A DNA stretch of 64,000 nucleotides from Palsa-147 sp036513895. Lineage in GTDB: Bacteria > Acidobacteriota > Terriglobia > Acidiferrales > UBA7541. The stretch spans positions 1 to 64,000 of the forward strand of contig DATBYF010000061.1 of NCBI GenBank assembly GCA_036513895.1, given 5' to 3'. The notes below the pieces were generated by a model. The model was not told where the DNA came from. It saw only the letters and a list, made by a program, of their open reading frames with translations, and did not search any database. Below, piece by piece: positions 43,004-52,374 of this stretch (within the stretch, counting starts at the first letter, position 1; each line of letters begins with the position of its first letter). The position numbers were made by a program, and so were the translations under genes.

Positions 43004-43372
43004 TTACCTGTCGCGACCGCCTCGGCCGCGTCCACCGCCACCACCGCCTCCGTAGCCGCCGCGCCCGCCACCACCACCGCCGCCTCCAGGACCGCGCCCG
43101 CCACCGCCGCCACCGCCTCCTTCACGTTGCGGACGAGCTTCGTTCACCACAATTTTGCGGCCCTTGAAATCCTTGCCGTTCAGAGCGGCGACTGCCTTTT
43201 CGGCTTCGCCATCTTCATTAATTTCAACGAATCCAAATCCACGAAGTTGGCCGGTGAAGCGATCTCGAATCAGCGTGACAGTTCCAGACGTGATCCCGTT
43301 TTCCGTGAACAGCGCCTGCACATCTTCTTCCGTCGCCTGAAACGGAAGATTGCCCACATACAGTTTCTTCAC
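43004..43372 (-). CDS. Glycine-rich RRM RNA-binding protein
   Basis: A 122-aa protein with one RNA-recognition motif: RNP2 KLYVGNLPF at the start and RNP1 RGFGFVEI at residues about 45-52, then a tail of Gly/Arg repeats (GGGGRGPGGGGG, GGYGGGGGGG). The layout is the same as cyanobacterial cold-inducible Rbp proteins. The GTG at 43372 is used (AAGGAG 7 nt upstream); the ATG 66 nt further upstream is not family-like. Likely role is RNA binding in the cytoplasm, possibly at low temperature, by analogy only. Confidence 0.92.
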   Translation of the reverse strand: MKKLYVGNLPFQATEEDVQALFTENGITSGTVTLIRDRFTGQLRGFGFVEINEDGEAEKAVAALNGKDFKGRKIVVNEARPQREGGGGGGGGRGPGGGGGGGGRGGYGGGGGGGRGRGGRDR

Positions 43373-43764
43373 TGGCTTCTCCTTCGCCCTTGCGGGCGCA
43401 CCAAGAATGCGAAGCTGAAGAGGCAGGATCACGGCCACGGGCAGTCAGAACACGCCTGGCCACCTGGGTTGAAGCTAACGCTCCAGCAACTCGCCCCAAA
43501 TCTTGCTGCAAGTCGCTTCCCCAGTCAACAAGTGTCCATTTTGGCGCGCTCGTGCGTCGGTATTTTATGGCTGCGGCAAAAGTTGCATGTACACATATGA
43601 CATTGAGAGACTGGAGTTGAGGAGAAATTGTTTCAAATCGTAGGAACCCTATTCGCTCTGGAAGTAATCGAACTAGATACGCACTAGCGCCGGTGTCTTA
43701 ACACCGGTGTGTTTCTTGCAAACATAGCGCGTGATCATTTTCGGCAACGGCCAATGGAGGATTC
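43373..43764. other. Divergent gap between RRM and AsmA-like genes
   Basis: 392 bp without a supportable gene. It should contain both promoters and the leader of the RRM gene, whose bacterial relatives often have long cold-responsive leaders. A hairpin CCGGTGT-CTTA-ACACCGG sits at 43690-43707. Confidence 0.55.
43690..43716 (+). repeat. Hairpin upstream of AsmA-like gene
   Basis: CCGGTGT-CTTA-ACACCGG (7-bp stem) followed by TGTGTTTCTT. It could be a weak terminator or a leader structure, 58 bp before the GTG at 43765. Confidence 0.4.
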
Positions 43765-45330
43765 GTGAGTCGCAAGGTGCTGCGCGTCGTTGGGTGGACG
43801 GTCTTAGTCATTGCGATCATTTGTGTGATCGCATCCGTGGCACTCACGATCGGCCTCCACAAGTATGTGAAGAGCGCGGTCATCACGGTTCTGCGTGAGC
43901 GCTACAACAGCGACGTGCAGATCCGCGATATTCGAATTCTCATTTTTCCTCGCGTATATATCACTGCAACGCGAGTTGTACTGCGCCGTGGAGGGCGCAC
44001 CGACATACCTCCGTTCCTCGACGCGGACAAGCTTACAGTTTCAGCGGACGTGCTTGCGCTCTTTCGATCGCCACATCAGATCGCAGGCGTTCATTTGGAA
44101 GGCGTTAAGATAAACATTCCGCCGCGCGATCCTGACGCGCCGCCACACGGACCGCGCCAAATTAAGATGCCCGTAGTGCTGGAAGACATCACTGCCGACG
44201 ATACCGTACTGGTGATGTTGCCAAGAGATCCGAATAAAGTTCCGCTGGAATTCGATATTCATCATCTGGTGATGCACGAATTTGGGACCGAGCAGCCTGC
44301 GGAATTTCATGCACTGCTGCAGAATCCCAAGCCCATCGGGGACATTGATACCGAAGGGCAATTTGGCCCGTGGGATTCGGATAATCTCAGCCTCACTCCG
44401 GTTCAGGGAAAGTTTTCGTTTTCGAATGCCGATCTTTCAACGCTGAAAGGAATCTCGGGAATTTTGTCGTCGAAGGGGCAGTACAGCGGGCCGCTCGAGA
44501 GACTTGACGTCACCGGCGATACGGATACGCCCAACTTTGCGCTTCAATTCGGCGGAAGCCCCGTGGATCTCAAGACGCATTACGTCGCCGTCGTTGACGG
44601 CACGAACGGAAACACGTACTTGAAGCCGGTCACGGCGCATTTTCTGCATTCGACGATCGTGTGCAGCGGGGAAGTGGTGGGAGTGCGCGGCGCGAAACAT
44701 CGCAAGATTTTATTGGTGGCCACGGCCAGCGATGCGCGCGTGGAAGATTTGCTTCACCTCGTCGTGAAGGGCGATCAACCGGTGATGTCCGGCGCAGCCA
44801 ATCTGAACGCGAAGATCAATCTGCCGGCCGTCGACGGCACGCTTTTCGATAAGCTGATCCTCGACGGCCAGTTTGGCATTGTGGGCGCGCATTTCTCGAG
44901 CGGGGACGTGCAGGGGAAGATCGATTCGCTCAGCAGGCATGGCCAGGGCCAGCCAAAAAATGAGGACATCGAAAATGTAATTTCGAATTTGCAGGGAAAG
45001 TTCATTTTGAAGGATAAAACTGCGACGTTCTCGAATCTTGGCTTCGATGTCACCGGGGCGAAGGTGCAGCTCGCCGGAACATACAATCTCGAAAACGAGG
45101 ATCTCGATTTTCGCGGCCATTTGCTCTTGCAGGCGAAGCTTTCGCAATTGACGACGGGCGCAAAATCGTTTTTTCTCAAGCCATTTGATTCAGTCTTCAA
45201 GAAGAATGGCGTGGGAACTTCGCTGCCGATCAAGATTTCGGGAACGCGATCGAATCCGTCGTTCGGACTCGATCTAGGGCACAAGGACGATAAGAAGAAT
45301 CAGCAGAGCCAAGTCAAGAATGGGAACTAG
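43765..45330 (+). CDS. AsmA-like/DUF748-type envelope protein
   Basis: A 521-aa protein with one N-terminal membrane helix (VGWTVLVIAIICVIASVALTIGL) and a long periplasmic beta-rich part, as in AsmA/TamB-type proteins that bridge or support lipid transport to the outer membrane. Segments such as IRDIRILIFPRVYITATRVV and, near the end, ENEDLDFRGHLLLQAKLSQL and SLPIKISGTRSNPSFGLDLG match the C-terminal AsmA pattern. The GTG start has GGAGG four to eight bases upstream. The specific job is unknown, and no partner genes flank it. Confidence 0.75.
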   Translation: MSRKVLRVVGWTVLVIAIICVIASVALTIGLHKYVKSAVITVLRERYNSDVQIRDIRILIFPRVYITATRVVLRRGGRTDIPPFLDADKLTVSADVLALFRSPHQIAGVHLEGVKINIPPRDPDAPPHGPRQIKMPVVLEDITADDTVLVMLPRDPNKVPLEFDIHHLVMHEFGTEQPAEFHALLQNPKPIGDIDTEGQFGPWDSDNLSLTPVQGKFSFSNADLSTLKGISGILSSKGQYSGPLERLDVTGDTDTPNFALQFGGSPVDLKTHYVAVVDGTNGNTYLKPVTAHFLHSTIVCSGEVVGVRGAKHRKILLVATASDARVEDLLHLVVKGDQPVMSGAANLNAKINLPAVDGTLFDKLILDGQFGIVGAHFSSGDVQGKIDSLSRHGQGQPKNEDIENVISNLQGKFILKDKTATFSNLGFDVTGAKVQLAGTYNLENEDLDFRGHLLLQAKLSQLTTGAKSFFLKPFDSVFKKNGVGTSLPIKISGTRSNPSFGLDLGHKDDKKNQQSQVKNGN

Positions 45331-45398
45331 TCAGCGGATATCTGCGGCGTGAACGTTGTTCTGTTGATTTTCGGTGCTATCGATCTTCGCCGTTACCG

Positions 45399-45896
45399 TT
45401 AGCTTAAACTTACATTCGTTTTCTGGTCAGGCATATTTTGAAGGCGGGCGACGAGGCGATCGAGGAAGCCGAGTTGGCCTTTTAAGATGCGGGCGCGCGC
45501 GTCTTCGAGTGAGAACCAGGCGGCGCGGTCAATTTCGGGGAATTCTTGAGTCTTGCCAGATTTGGGTGGCCATTCCATCGTGAAGAGATTGCTGCGGATT
45601 TCTTTTGGCGAGCAATCGCCCTCGAATGCCCACGCTGTGATGATTTTTCCGCTGGGCTGCCTGATTTCGTCGAGGGGGATAAATTCGCCGATGGGTTTTA
45701 TGCCGGTCTCTTCTTCAAATTCACGTTTTGCTGCTCCGAGCGCAGTTTCGCCTTCCATGTATTCGCCTTTGGGGATTGACCACGCGCCGAGATCTTTCTT
45801 TCGCCAGAATGGCCCGCCCGGGTGCACGAGCAGAATTTCGAGTTCGGAAGGACGGCGACGGAACATGAGTAGACCTGCGCTGCTGATGCGTTTCAT
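45399..45896 (-). CDS. Nudix hydrolase
   Basis: A 165-aa pyrophosphohydrolase with a full Nudix box from residue about 44 (GEYMEGETALGAAKREFEEETGI), matching GX5EX7REUXEEXGU. The N-terminus SSAGLLMFRRRPSELEILLVHPGGPFW and the later FPEIDRAAWFSLEDARARIL are typical of the NTP-pyrophosphohydrolase/diadenosine-type branch whose members remove damaged or dinucleoside polyphosphates. The actual substrate is not deducible. It is a stand-alone gene, convergent with the AsmA-like gene. Confidence 0.92.
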   Translation of the reverse strand: MKRISSAGLLMFRRRPSELEILLVHPGGPFWRKKDLGAWSIPKGEYMEGETALGAAKREFEEETGIKPIGEFIPLDEIRQPSGKIITAWAFEGDCSPKEIRSNLFTMEWPPKSGKTQEFPEIDRAAWFSLEDARARILKGQLGFLDRLVARLQNMPDQKTNVSLS

Positions 45897-46054
45897 GTGC
45901 TGATTATTTTACGACGATTCCTTTGCTCAAAACGCGAACTTCGCTTAACAGATGGGAAAATCTGGATTGGGTTTCAGCGGGCGGGGCCGAATGTAGAGAG
46001 TGCATGCTGAAGGCTCGCTGCACAGGCGCTATGTTAATATTGTCGCGTCTCGTC

Positions 46055-46131
46055 AGGCCCGTAGCTCAGTTGGTTAGAGCGCTACCTTGACACGGTAGAG
46101 GTCTGGGGTTCGAGTCCCCACGGGCCTACCA
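46055..46131 (+). tRNA. tRNA-Val (anticodon GAC)
   Basis: Folds as a complete cloverleaf: acceptor AGGCCCG/CGGGCCT, D stem GCTC/GAGC, anticodon stem CTACC/GGTAG with loop TTGACAC (anticodon GAC at 46089-46091), T stem TGGGG/CCCCA with TTCGAGT, discriminator A, and the CCA end is encoded. Confidence 0.97.
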
Positions 46132-46165
46132 TCCTTGCGATAACCACGAATCCAGCGACGCGATT

Positions 46166-46930
46166 TTATTTTAGGGTTTTGGCGTAGAAGGCGGTGATAC
46201 GCGACCAGGCGTCGGCTGTCGCGTCTGGCCTGTAGCCATCTTTGTTGTTTGGGTTTTCGAATGCGTGGCCGGCGCCGTCATAGATTTTCACGTCAATCGA
46301 TTTTCCGTCGGCCTTCATTGCTTTTTCAAAGGCGCGGACGTTGTCCGGAGTGATGCCGCGATCTTCTGCGCCGAAATTGCCGAGAAGGGGCGCGGTGATT
46401 TTCTGGATGTCGGCGTTGTCTGTTGGCAAGGCGCCGTAATTCACTACGCACGCGGCTAGACGCGGCTCGTGAATCGCGAGCTGCAGTGAAAGTCCGCCGC
46501 CCATGCACCATCCGATTGAGCCAATCTTGGTGGGAATGACATCTTTTCGCGCCGCCAAATAATCGAAGGCAGCCTTCATATCGCGGATGGCGCGATCTTG
46601 CGGCAGGCCGCGCATCAGCTCATGCGCTTCGTTCGGATCGGTCGCTACTTTGCCGCGGTAGAGGTCCACGGCGAGAACCACGTAGCCCTGGTCCGAAAGT
46701 TTTTCGGCTTGTTCTTTTACCCAGTCGTTCAAGCCCCAATATTCGTGGATGGCGATGATGCCGGGATGCCGGCCGGATGTGTCCGGCAGAGCGAGAAATC
46801 CGGAGATGGTTTCGTCTCCGCTCTTGAATTGCACCATTTCCGTTTTTGATTTGCCGGAAATTCGCGACGCGCTGACAATCGCGAGAGCGGCGATGAGGGC
46901 GAGGCCGACTGTGCATTTAAGAACTTTCAT
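46166..46930 (-). CDS. Exported dienelactone hydrolase-family protein
   Basis: A 254-aa alpha/beta hydrolase with a signal or anchor sequence (VLKCTVGLALIAALAIVSAS). The DLH-type nucleophile is cysteine in IGWCMGGGLSLQ (residue about 143), with aspartate in FGAEDRGITPDNV and histidine in YDGAGHAFENP. HEYWGLNDWVKEQAEKLSDQ is also family-typical. Cytoplasmic relatives open dienelactone rings in aromatic degradation; exported ones are mostly uncharacterised. No aromatic pathway genes are nearby. Confidence 0.9.
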   Translation of the reverse strand: MKVLKCTVGLALIAALAIVSASRISGKSKTEMVQFKSGDETISGFLALPDTSGRHPGIIAIHEYWGLNDWVKEQAEKLSDQGYVVLAVDLYRGKVATDPNEAHELMRGLPQDRAIRDMKAAFDYLAARKDVIPTKIGSIGWCMGGGLSLQLAIHEPRLAACVVNYGALPTDNADIQKITAPLLGNFGAEDRGITPDNVRAFEKAMKADGKSIDVKIYDGAGHAFENPNNKDGYRPDATADAWSRITAFYAKTLK

Positions 46931-47029
46931 AGTGTTCTCCTCTATAAAACCAAAGAGCCAGATTCTAACGCCGTATTGCGCGGCAAGCCAAACGGCACGA
47001 ACGTGAATTCGTAGCGGCGAACTGGACGG

Positions 47030-47350
47030 TCAGGGGGCGCGCTCGACAAGGACCGCGCTGCCGTAGGCCAGCACTTCGGTGACGCCCTGCATGATCTCGT
47101 TCGCGTCGTAGCGCACGCCGACGACCGCATTCGCGCCATGTTCGGCGGCGTGCTGCATCATTAATTCGAGAGCCTCTTCGCGCGTCTGCTCGCACATGTC
47201 AGTGAAGAGAGTAATGTTGCCGCCGACGATTGTCTGCAGCGACGCGCCAAGTGTGCCGAAAATGCTGCGCGAGCGGACGACGATTCCACGCACCATGCCT
47301 AAATTTCGCACCATGCGATAACCCGGCATCTCAAATAGCGTCGTCACCAT
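47030..47350 (-). CDS. YbjQ/DUF74-family protein
   Basis: A 106-aa protein matching the YbjQ family along its length: MPGYRMVRNLGMVRGIVVRS at the start, LGASLQTIVGGNITLFTDMC, REEALELMMQHAAEHGANAV and VTEVLAYGSAVLVE. Family members form pentameric rings; the function is unsettled, and 'heavy-metal-binding' is a database label. The ATG at 47350 is chosen because family members begin just before this point; eight more codons are possible. Confidence 0.9.
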   Translation of the reverse strand: MVTTLFEMPGYRMVRNLGMVRGIVVRSRSIFGTLGASLQTIVGGNITLFTDMCEQTREEALELMMQHAAEHGANAVVGVRYDANEIMQGVTEVLAYGSAVLVERAP

Positions 47351-47426
47351 GTTTGGCTCTACTCTTACATTCACAGATCCTCACTTTCATCCCGAGGGTG
47401 CTCACACAACCTCAGGCGGGCGCGAT

Positions 47427-49307
47427 TCAGCGCGCCGCGACGGAAACTTCCACATTCGAAGGAAATTGCCGCGAACGATAAATTGTCTGCGTCGCCCTCT
47501 GATAATCCGCTGCCTCGGCTTTGAAAATGTTCGGAACGAATCTCTGCGGATTGCGATCGATGATCGGGAACCACGTGCTCTGCACCTGAACCATGATGCG
47601 ATGTCCTTTGAGAAATGCGTGGTTGTTTGTGTGCAGATCAATCGCGAACGGCGTGACTTGGTTGGCGACGATCGGTTCCGCCTTTTCGAAGCTGTTTCGA
47701 AAGCGCCCGCGGAAAACTTCGTCCGAAATCATCAGTTCGTAACCGCCCATTTTCGGATCGGCCTCATAAATATCGGGATAGACGTCAATGAACTTCACAA
47801 TCCAGTCGCTGTCAGTGCCGGATGTGGAGGCGAAGAGATGCGCGACAATGTCGCCGGCGACCACAACGTCTTCTTTCAGAGGATCCGTGACCCAGGCTAG
47901 CGTGTCGGGCCGGTGCTCGACAAACCGCTGGTCCTCGACGAGCCATGTGAACCAGCGGCTTCCGCGAGAATACGTTTCTTCCACTGGCCGCGAACGATAG
48001 GGCACCGGATTCGCGGGATCGGAAACGTAGGTGTCGAATGGCTCAGCGTCATCCGACGGCGGCTCGAAGGAAAGCTTGCCGGAACCATGGAAATAAAGTT
48101 TGCGCGGTTCGACCCCGGTCTTGGGCGGCCAGGAATCGTACGATTTCCATTGGTTAGCGCCGGTTTCGAATGTGAGCGCTCCTTGAACCGGAAGGGCGCC
48201 TTTGTCCTTCAGCCAATACGCGAACCACGCCGCTTGAACTTTTTCGCGAAAGTAGCGCGAAGTCGCGCTGCCGAATTGCACGGGGCCGAGGTGATCGCCA
48301 TCGCTGCGCGCCCAGCCACCGTGATTCCACGGGCCGACGACCCAATAATTCTTGTGATCGGTGTCGTTCTTTGCCATTAGGTCGTAAATTTTCATCGGGC
48401 CGTAGAAATCTTCCTGATCCCACCAGCCTGCGACGTTCAAATTCGGCACTGGAGTTTTCAGATTCTCGAAATACCGCCGAAAGGCTTGCTTCTTCCAGAA
48501 TTCATCATAATTCGGGTGATTGACGAAGTCATTCCACGTTGGAAGCGAGCCGTGAAAATAGCGCTCGTTGGCATTCGATAGCGGTCCGAGATTGAGATAC
48601 CACGAGTACGTGTCGTACGTGTCGAATTGAAACGTGAAATTTGTTTTTCCAGACTCAAGCAGGGCGGCGTACTCAAAACCGTAGCTCAACCGGAACGCGC
48701 CGTTATGATGGAAATCGTCGCCAAGAAACATGTCGGCGGGCGACGCCTGCTCTGATACAGCTTTCATCGCGGGATGCGGTTCGAGGAGCGTCATCGCCGT
48801 GAGCCAGCCGCCATAGGAAATTCCGACGACGCCCGCGCGGCCGTTGTTGTTCGGGACATTTTTCACGAGCCAGTCAATCGTGTCGTAGGCGTCCGAGGCT
48901 TCGTCAATCGATTTCGGGTCGTTTTTGTCACGGGCATCGCGGTTCATCACGAACTGACCTTCGGAACCGAACCTGCCTCGGATGTCCTGAAACACGAAAA
49001 TGTAGCCGTCAGGAACCATCTCGCTGTACGTGCCATAAATAATTCGCGAGTAGCCTTTGTCGTCATCGTTGAGACCGTAGGGCGTACGTTCGAGAAGGAA
49101 CGGAAGAGGTTCCTTCGCATCTTTCGGCGTGTAAATCTCGGTGTGAAGACGCACGCCATCGCGCATCGGTATCATCGTGTCTAATTTGTTGAATTTCAGC
49201 GATGCGTCTGACGGAGCTTGGCCCTGAGCTTCAAATGATAGCCAAGGAAACTGAGCAATAGCGGCGAGAAACAACATCGAGAGCGAAAGCGCGGGGATGC
49301 GCCGCAT
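47427..49307 (-). CDS. Secreted CocE/NonD-family serine hydrolase
   Basis: A 626-aa exported hydrolase (S15/CocE type). A signal sequence (LSLSMLFLAAIAQFPWLSF) precedes the alpha/beta-hydrolase domain with the nucleophile in VGISYGGWLTAM, acid in AGWWDQEDFYG and histidine in GPWNHGGW. The C-terminal jelly-roll (from about residue 400: PRKLYFHGSGKLSFEPPSD to WFPIIDRNPQRFVP) is the second family domain. Relatives cleave acyl bonds of cocaine, glutaryl-7-aminocephalosporanic acid or alpha-amino esters. The natural substrate cannot be told from sequence. It converges with nothing and is followed 77 bp later by the ybjQ-type gene in the same direction. Confidence 0.9.
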   Translation of the reverse strand: MRRIPALSLSMLFLAAIAQFPWLSFEAQGQAPSDASLKFNKLDTMIPMRDGVRLHTEIYTPKDAKEPLPFLLERTPYGLNDDDKGYSRIIYGTYSEMVPDGYIFVFQDIRGRFGSEGQFVMNRDARDKNDPKSIDEASDAYDTIDWLVKNVPNNNGRAGVVGISYGGWLTAMTLLEPHPAMKAVSEQASPADMFLGDDFHHNGAFRLSYGFEYAALLESGKTNFTFQFDTYDTYSWYLNLGPLSNANERYFHGSLPTWNDFVNHPNYDEFWKKQAFRRYFENLKTPVPNLNVAGWWDQEDFYGPMKIYDLMAKNDTDHKNYWVVGPWNHGGWARSDGDHLGPVQFGSATSRYFREKVQAAWFAYWLKDKGALPVQGALTFETGANQWKSYDSWPPKTGVEPRKLYFHGSGKLSFEPPSDDAEPFDTYVSDPANPVPYRSRPVEETYSRGSRWFTWLVEDQRFVEHRPDTLAWVTDPLKEDVVVAGDIVAHLFASTSGTDSDWIVKFIDVYPDIYEADPKMGGYELMISDEVFRGRFRNSFEKAEPIVANQVTPFAIDLHTNNHAFLKGHRIMVQVQSTWFPIIDRNPQRFVPNIFKAEAADYQRATQTIYRSRQFPSNVEVSVAAR

Positions 49308-49500
49308 CCATGTGCCTCCAAAGTGTCCGAGGATAGCACATTCGCATTGGACTCCCGTGGACGCGTGCTAGAATAAGAATGAGTTCGTTGCGCTCGCCAT
49401 TCTTCCATTTGGCTCCGTTTGGTCCACTTGGCTTAATTTGGAATGAGGAAGGGTTGCAGGAACGTTTGCAGCCCATTTTTTAATTGCGCAGACAGCCGAT

Positions 49501-51330
49501 ATGACGCCACCGATTCGAAACATCGCGATTATTGCTCACGTGGACCATGGAAAAACCACGCTTGTGGACGCCATGCTGCGCCAGAGCGGAATTTTCCGCG
49601 CAAATGAAGCGTTGGTCGAACGCGTGATGGATTCAAACGACCTCGAGCGCGAGCGCGGCATTACGATCCTTGCCAAAAATACGGCGCTCTTTTTTCACGA
49701 GACAAAAATCAATATCGTGGATACGCCGGGCCACAGCGATTTCGGCGGTGAAGTGGAGCGCGCGTTGCGCATGGTGGATGGCGTGCTGCTGCTCGTGGAC
49801 GCGAGCGAAGGGCCGCTGCCGCAAACGCGATACGTCCTGCAGAAGGCGCTGGCGTCCAAGCTGCCGCCTATCGTCGTGCTCAACAAGATTGACCGCTCCG
49901 ACGCTCGGACCGTGGCCGTCCTCGACGAAATCTACGACTTGTTTATCGATCTTGATGCTACGGAAGACCAGCTCGATTTTCCGGTGCTCTACACGAATGC
50001 AAAGACTGGCGTGGCGCATCGCCAGATCGGCGATTCCGCGACGAACCTCGAAGCGCTGTTTGAGACGATCGTATCGGCGATACCTGCGCCGGTGGGCGAT
50101 CCGAAGGCTTCGCTGCAGCTTCAGGTGACGAATCTCGATTACAGCGATTATCTCGGGCGTATCGCGATCGCCCGCGTGTTCAATGGGACGCTGCGGCGCG
50201 GCTCAGATGTTGGCATCGTGAAAATCGGCGGCAGAATTCAGCCGACGCGGATCACGAAGTTGTTTACGTTCCGTGGGCTCGATCGCGACGAGGCTGAGGA
50301 AGTGACGGCCGGTGACATTGTCGCGATTGCGGGCGTGGAAGGCATTCAGATCGGCGAAAGCATCACTGACGTCGAGAATCCCGCGCCGCTCGAGCCGCTC
50401 ACCATTGACGAGCCGACGCTGGGAATGGTGTTTACGGTGAACACATCGCCGTTCGCCGGGCGCGAGGGGCAATATGTGACGTCGCGCGATTTGCGCGATC
50501 GCTTGCAGAAAGAATTGCTGACGAACGTCTCGCTGCGCGTCGAAGAGACGGAAACGACCGACGCATTTCGGATTCTTGCACGCGGTGAACTGCAGCTCGC
50601 GATTCTGATTGAAACGATGCGGCGCGAAGGCTACGAGCTCATGGTCGGAAAGCCGGAAATCGTGGTTCGCACCGAAAATGGGCGGCGGCTCGAGCCGCTT
50701 GAGGCGCTGGTGATTGATTGCCCCGAAACTTTCATCGGCATCATCATGGAGACGCTGGGAAGCCGGCGCGGCGAAATGACGAAGATGGTGAATCATCATT
50801 CGGGCCGGGTGCGCATGGAATTCCGCATACCGTCGCGCGGGCTGATCGGTTTGCGCGGCCAGTTGCTGACGGATACGCGCGGGACGGCGCTGATTCACTC
50901 GAATCTCGAGGGTTGGACGGAATACGCCGGAGACATGGCGATGAGGATGACTGGAGCGCTAGTCGCGGATCGTCCTGGCGTTTCGACGGCGTACGCGATC
51001 TGGAATGTTCAGGAGCGCGGGGAGCTTTTCGTCACTCCAGCCACGGAAGTGTATGAGGGCATGATTCTCGGCGAGAATGCGCGCGAAGCCGATATGGACG
51101 TAAACATCACCAAGGAAAAAAAGCAGACGAACATGCGCTCTTCGTCGGCTGATGAGGCCATCCGGCTGATTCCACCTCGCGAGCTCACTCTTGAAAAAGC
51201 GATTGAGTTTATTTCCGACGATGAATTCGTCGAAGTTACGCCTAAATCCATTCGGCTGCGGAAGAAAGTTCTCGACGCAAAGAAGCGCCCCAAGCGCTGG
51301 CAAGAAATTAAAGCCAGCACCGAAGCCTAA
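49501..51330 (+). CDS. typA: Ribosome-associated GTPase TypA/BipA
   Basis: A 609-aa translational GTPase of the EF-G type. G1 AHVDHGKTT, G2 region RERGITILAKN, G3 DTPGHSDFGGEVER and G4 VLNKIDRSDAR are intact, followed by the beta-barrel, domains III and V, and the BipA-specific C-terminal domain (EAIRLIPPRELTLEKAIEFI, ending RLRKKVLDAKKRPKRWQ). It assists 50S assembly and stress-time translation. Its length is normal. There is no strong ribosome site, but the start fits the family exactly. An ABC-2 exporter operon starts 88 bp downstream. Confidence 0.97.
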   Translation: MTPPIRNIAIIAHVDHGKTTLVDAMLRQSGIFRANEALVERVMDSNDLERERGITILAKNTALFFHETKINIVDTPGHSDFGGEVERALRMVDGVLLLVDASEGPLPQTRYVLQKALASKLPPIVVLNKIDRSDARTVAVLDEIYDLFIDLDATEDQLDFPVLYTNAKTGVAHRQIGDSATNLEALFETIVSAIPAPVGDPKASLQLQVTNLDYSDYLGRIAIARVFNGTLRRGSDVGIVKIGGRIQPTRITKLFTFRGLDRDEAEEVTAGDIVAIAGVEGIQIGESITDVENPAPLEPLTIDEPTLGMVFTVNTSPFAGREGQYVTSRDLRDRLQKELLTNVSLRVEETETTDAFRILARGELQLAILIETMRREGYELMVGKPEIVVRTENGRRLEPLEALVIDCPETFIGIIMETLGSRRGEMTKMVNHHSGRVRMEFRIPSRGLIGLRGQLLTDTRGTALIHSNLEGWTEYAGDMAMRMTGALVADRPGVSTAYAIWNVQERGELFVTPATEVYEGMILGENAREADMDVNITKEKKQTNMRSSSADEAIRLIPPRELTLEKAIEFISDDEFVEVTPKSIRLRKKVLDAKKRPKRWQEIKASTEA

Positions 51331-51417
51331 TCGCTGGCCGACCGGCCGAGCGCCCGCCACAGCGGGATATCACATTCAAGTCTTGAAGACGCGGGCTTCT
51401 GACGCGATACTTTCCAC

Positions 51418-52374
51418 ATGCCTGATTCCGTTGCGAAAACTATGACAGGTGCGGCGCTTCGGGTTCAAAATCTGCGCAAAGCGTACAAAGATGTGGTCGC
51501 CGTGGACGGCCTCGATCTCGATGTGCGCCTCGGCGAGTGTTTCGGCCTGCTCGGGCCGAATGGCGCCGGGAAAACGACCACGATTGAGATTTGCGAGGGA
51601 TTAACCGAGCCGGATTCGGGTCAAGTCGAGGTCCTCGGCAAGTATTGGACTTCCGATGCCGCGCGGCTTCGACAACAGCTCGGCATTCAACTTCAAGATA
51701 CGCAACTTTCCGAAAAACTTACTGTCCTTGAAACTGTGCGATTGTTCCGGAGCTTCTACGAACAAGGCCCGGAGGCAGCCGAAGTAATCGCGCTGGTCCA
51801 ACTCGAAGAGAAGCAGAAATCGCGAGTGGGCGAACTTTCAGGCGGCCAGAAGCAACGGCTGGCAATGGCTTGCGCGCTCGTAGGCGACCCGGAATTGTTG
51901 TTCCTCGATGAGCCGACCACAGGCCTCGACCCGCAAGCGCGGCGGCAACTCTGGGACTTGGTGGAAAAATTTAAAAGCGAAGGCCGAACAATTCTGCTTA
52001 CGACGCATTACATGGACGAAGCGGAACAGTTGTGCGACCACGTTGCCATCATGGATCACGGCAAGAAAATTGCGCTGGGTACGCCGCGCGAGCTGATTGC
52101 ATCCATCGGCGCGGAGCATATGGTGGAATTTTCGGCGGGCAGCGCGACGCGAGCGCTCGAACCAGAAGCACTGCGACGCATCGAAGGCGTGCGCGATGTG
52201 CGCACGGATAATGGCAACGTGCAATTGCAAGTGACGGAAATGCACCGCGCCGTTCCTGCGCTGCTCGAGGAGTTGCGCCGCCAGGGTGTGCCGCTGACAG
52301 AGTTGAGCACGCATTCGGCCACGCTGGAGGACGTCTTCGTCGCGCTGACGGGACGGCATTTGCGCGATGTCTGA
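51418..52374 (+). CDS. ABC-2 type exporter ATPase
   Basis: A 318-aa nucleotide-binding subunit of the drug/daunorubicin-type (CcmA-like) exporters: Walker A GPNGAGKTTT, Q-loop QLQDTQLSEKLTV, signature ELSGGQKQRLAMACA, Walker B LLFLDEPTTGLD, H-loop LLTTHYMDEAEQL. The C-terminal 90 residues are the usual regulatory extension. Its stop overlaps the permease start by 8 bp, so the two are translationally coupled. It may start 24 nt later at a second ATG. Confidence 0.93.
   Translation: MPDSVAKTMTGAALRVQNLRKAYKDVVAVDGLDLDVRLGECFGLLGPNGAGKTTTIEICEGLTEPDSGQVEVLGKYWTSDAARLRQQLGIQLQDTQLSEKLTVLETVRLFRSFYEQGPEAAEVIALVQLEEKQKSRVGELSGGQKQRLAMACALVGDPELLFLDEPTTGLDPQARRQLWDLVEKFKSEGRTILLTTHYMDEAEQLCDHVAIMDHGKKIALGTPRELIASIGAEHMVEFSAGSATRALEPEALRRIEGVRDVRTDNGNVQLQVTEMHRAVPALLEELRRQGVPLTELSTHSATLEDVFVALTGRHLRDV

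Noticed and set aside
43004..43372. Gly-codon repeats in the RRM gene as a tandem repeat or CRISPR-like array
   Set aside because: They are GGN codons of the protein's glycine-rich tail with no regular unit or spacers. No CRISPR array was seen anywhere in the window.
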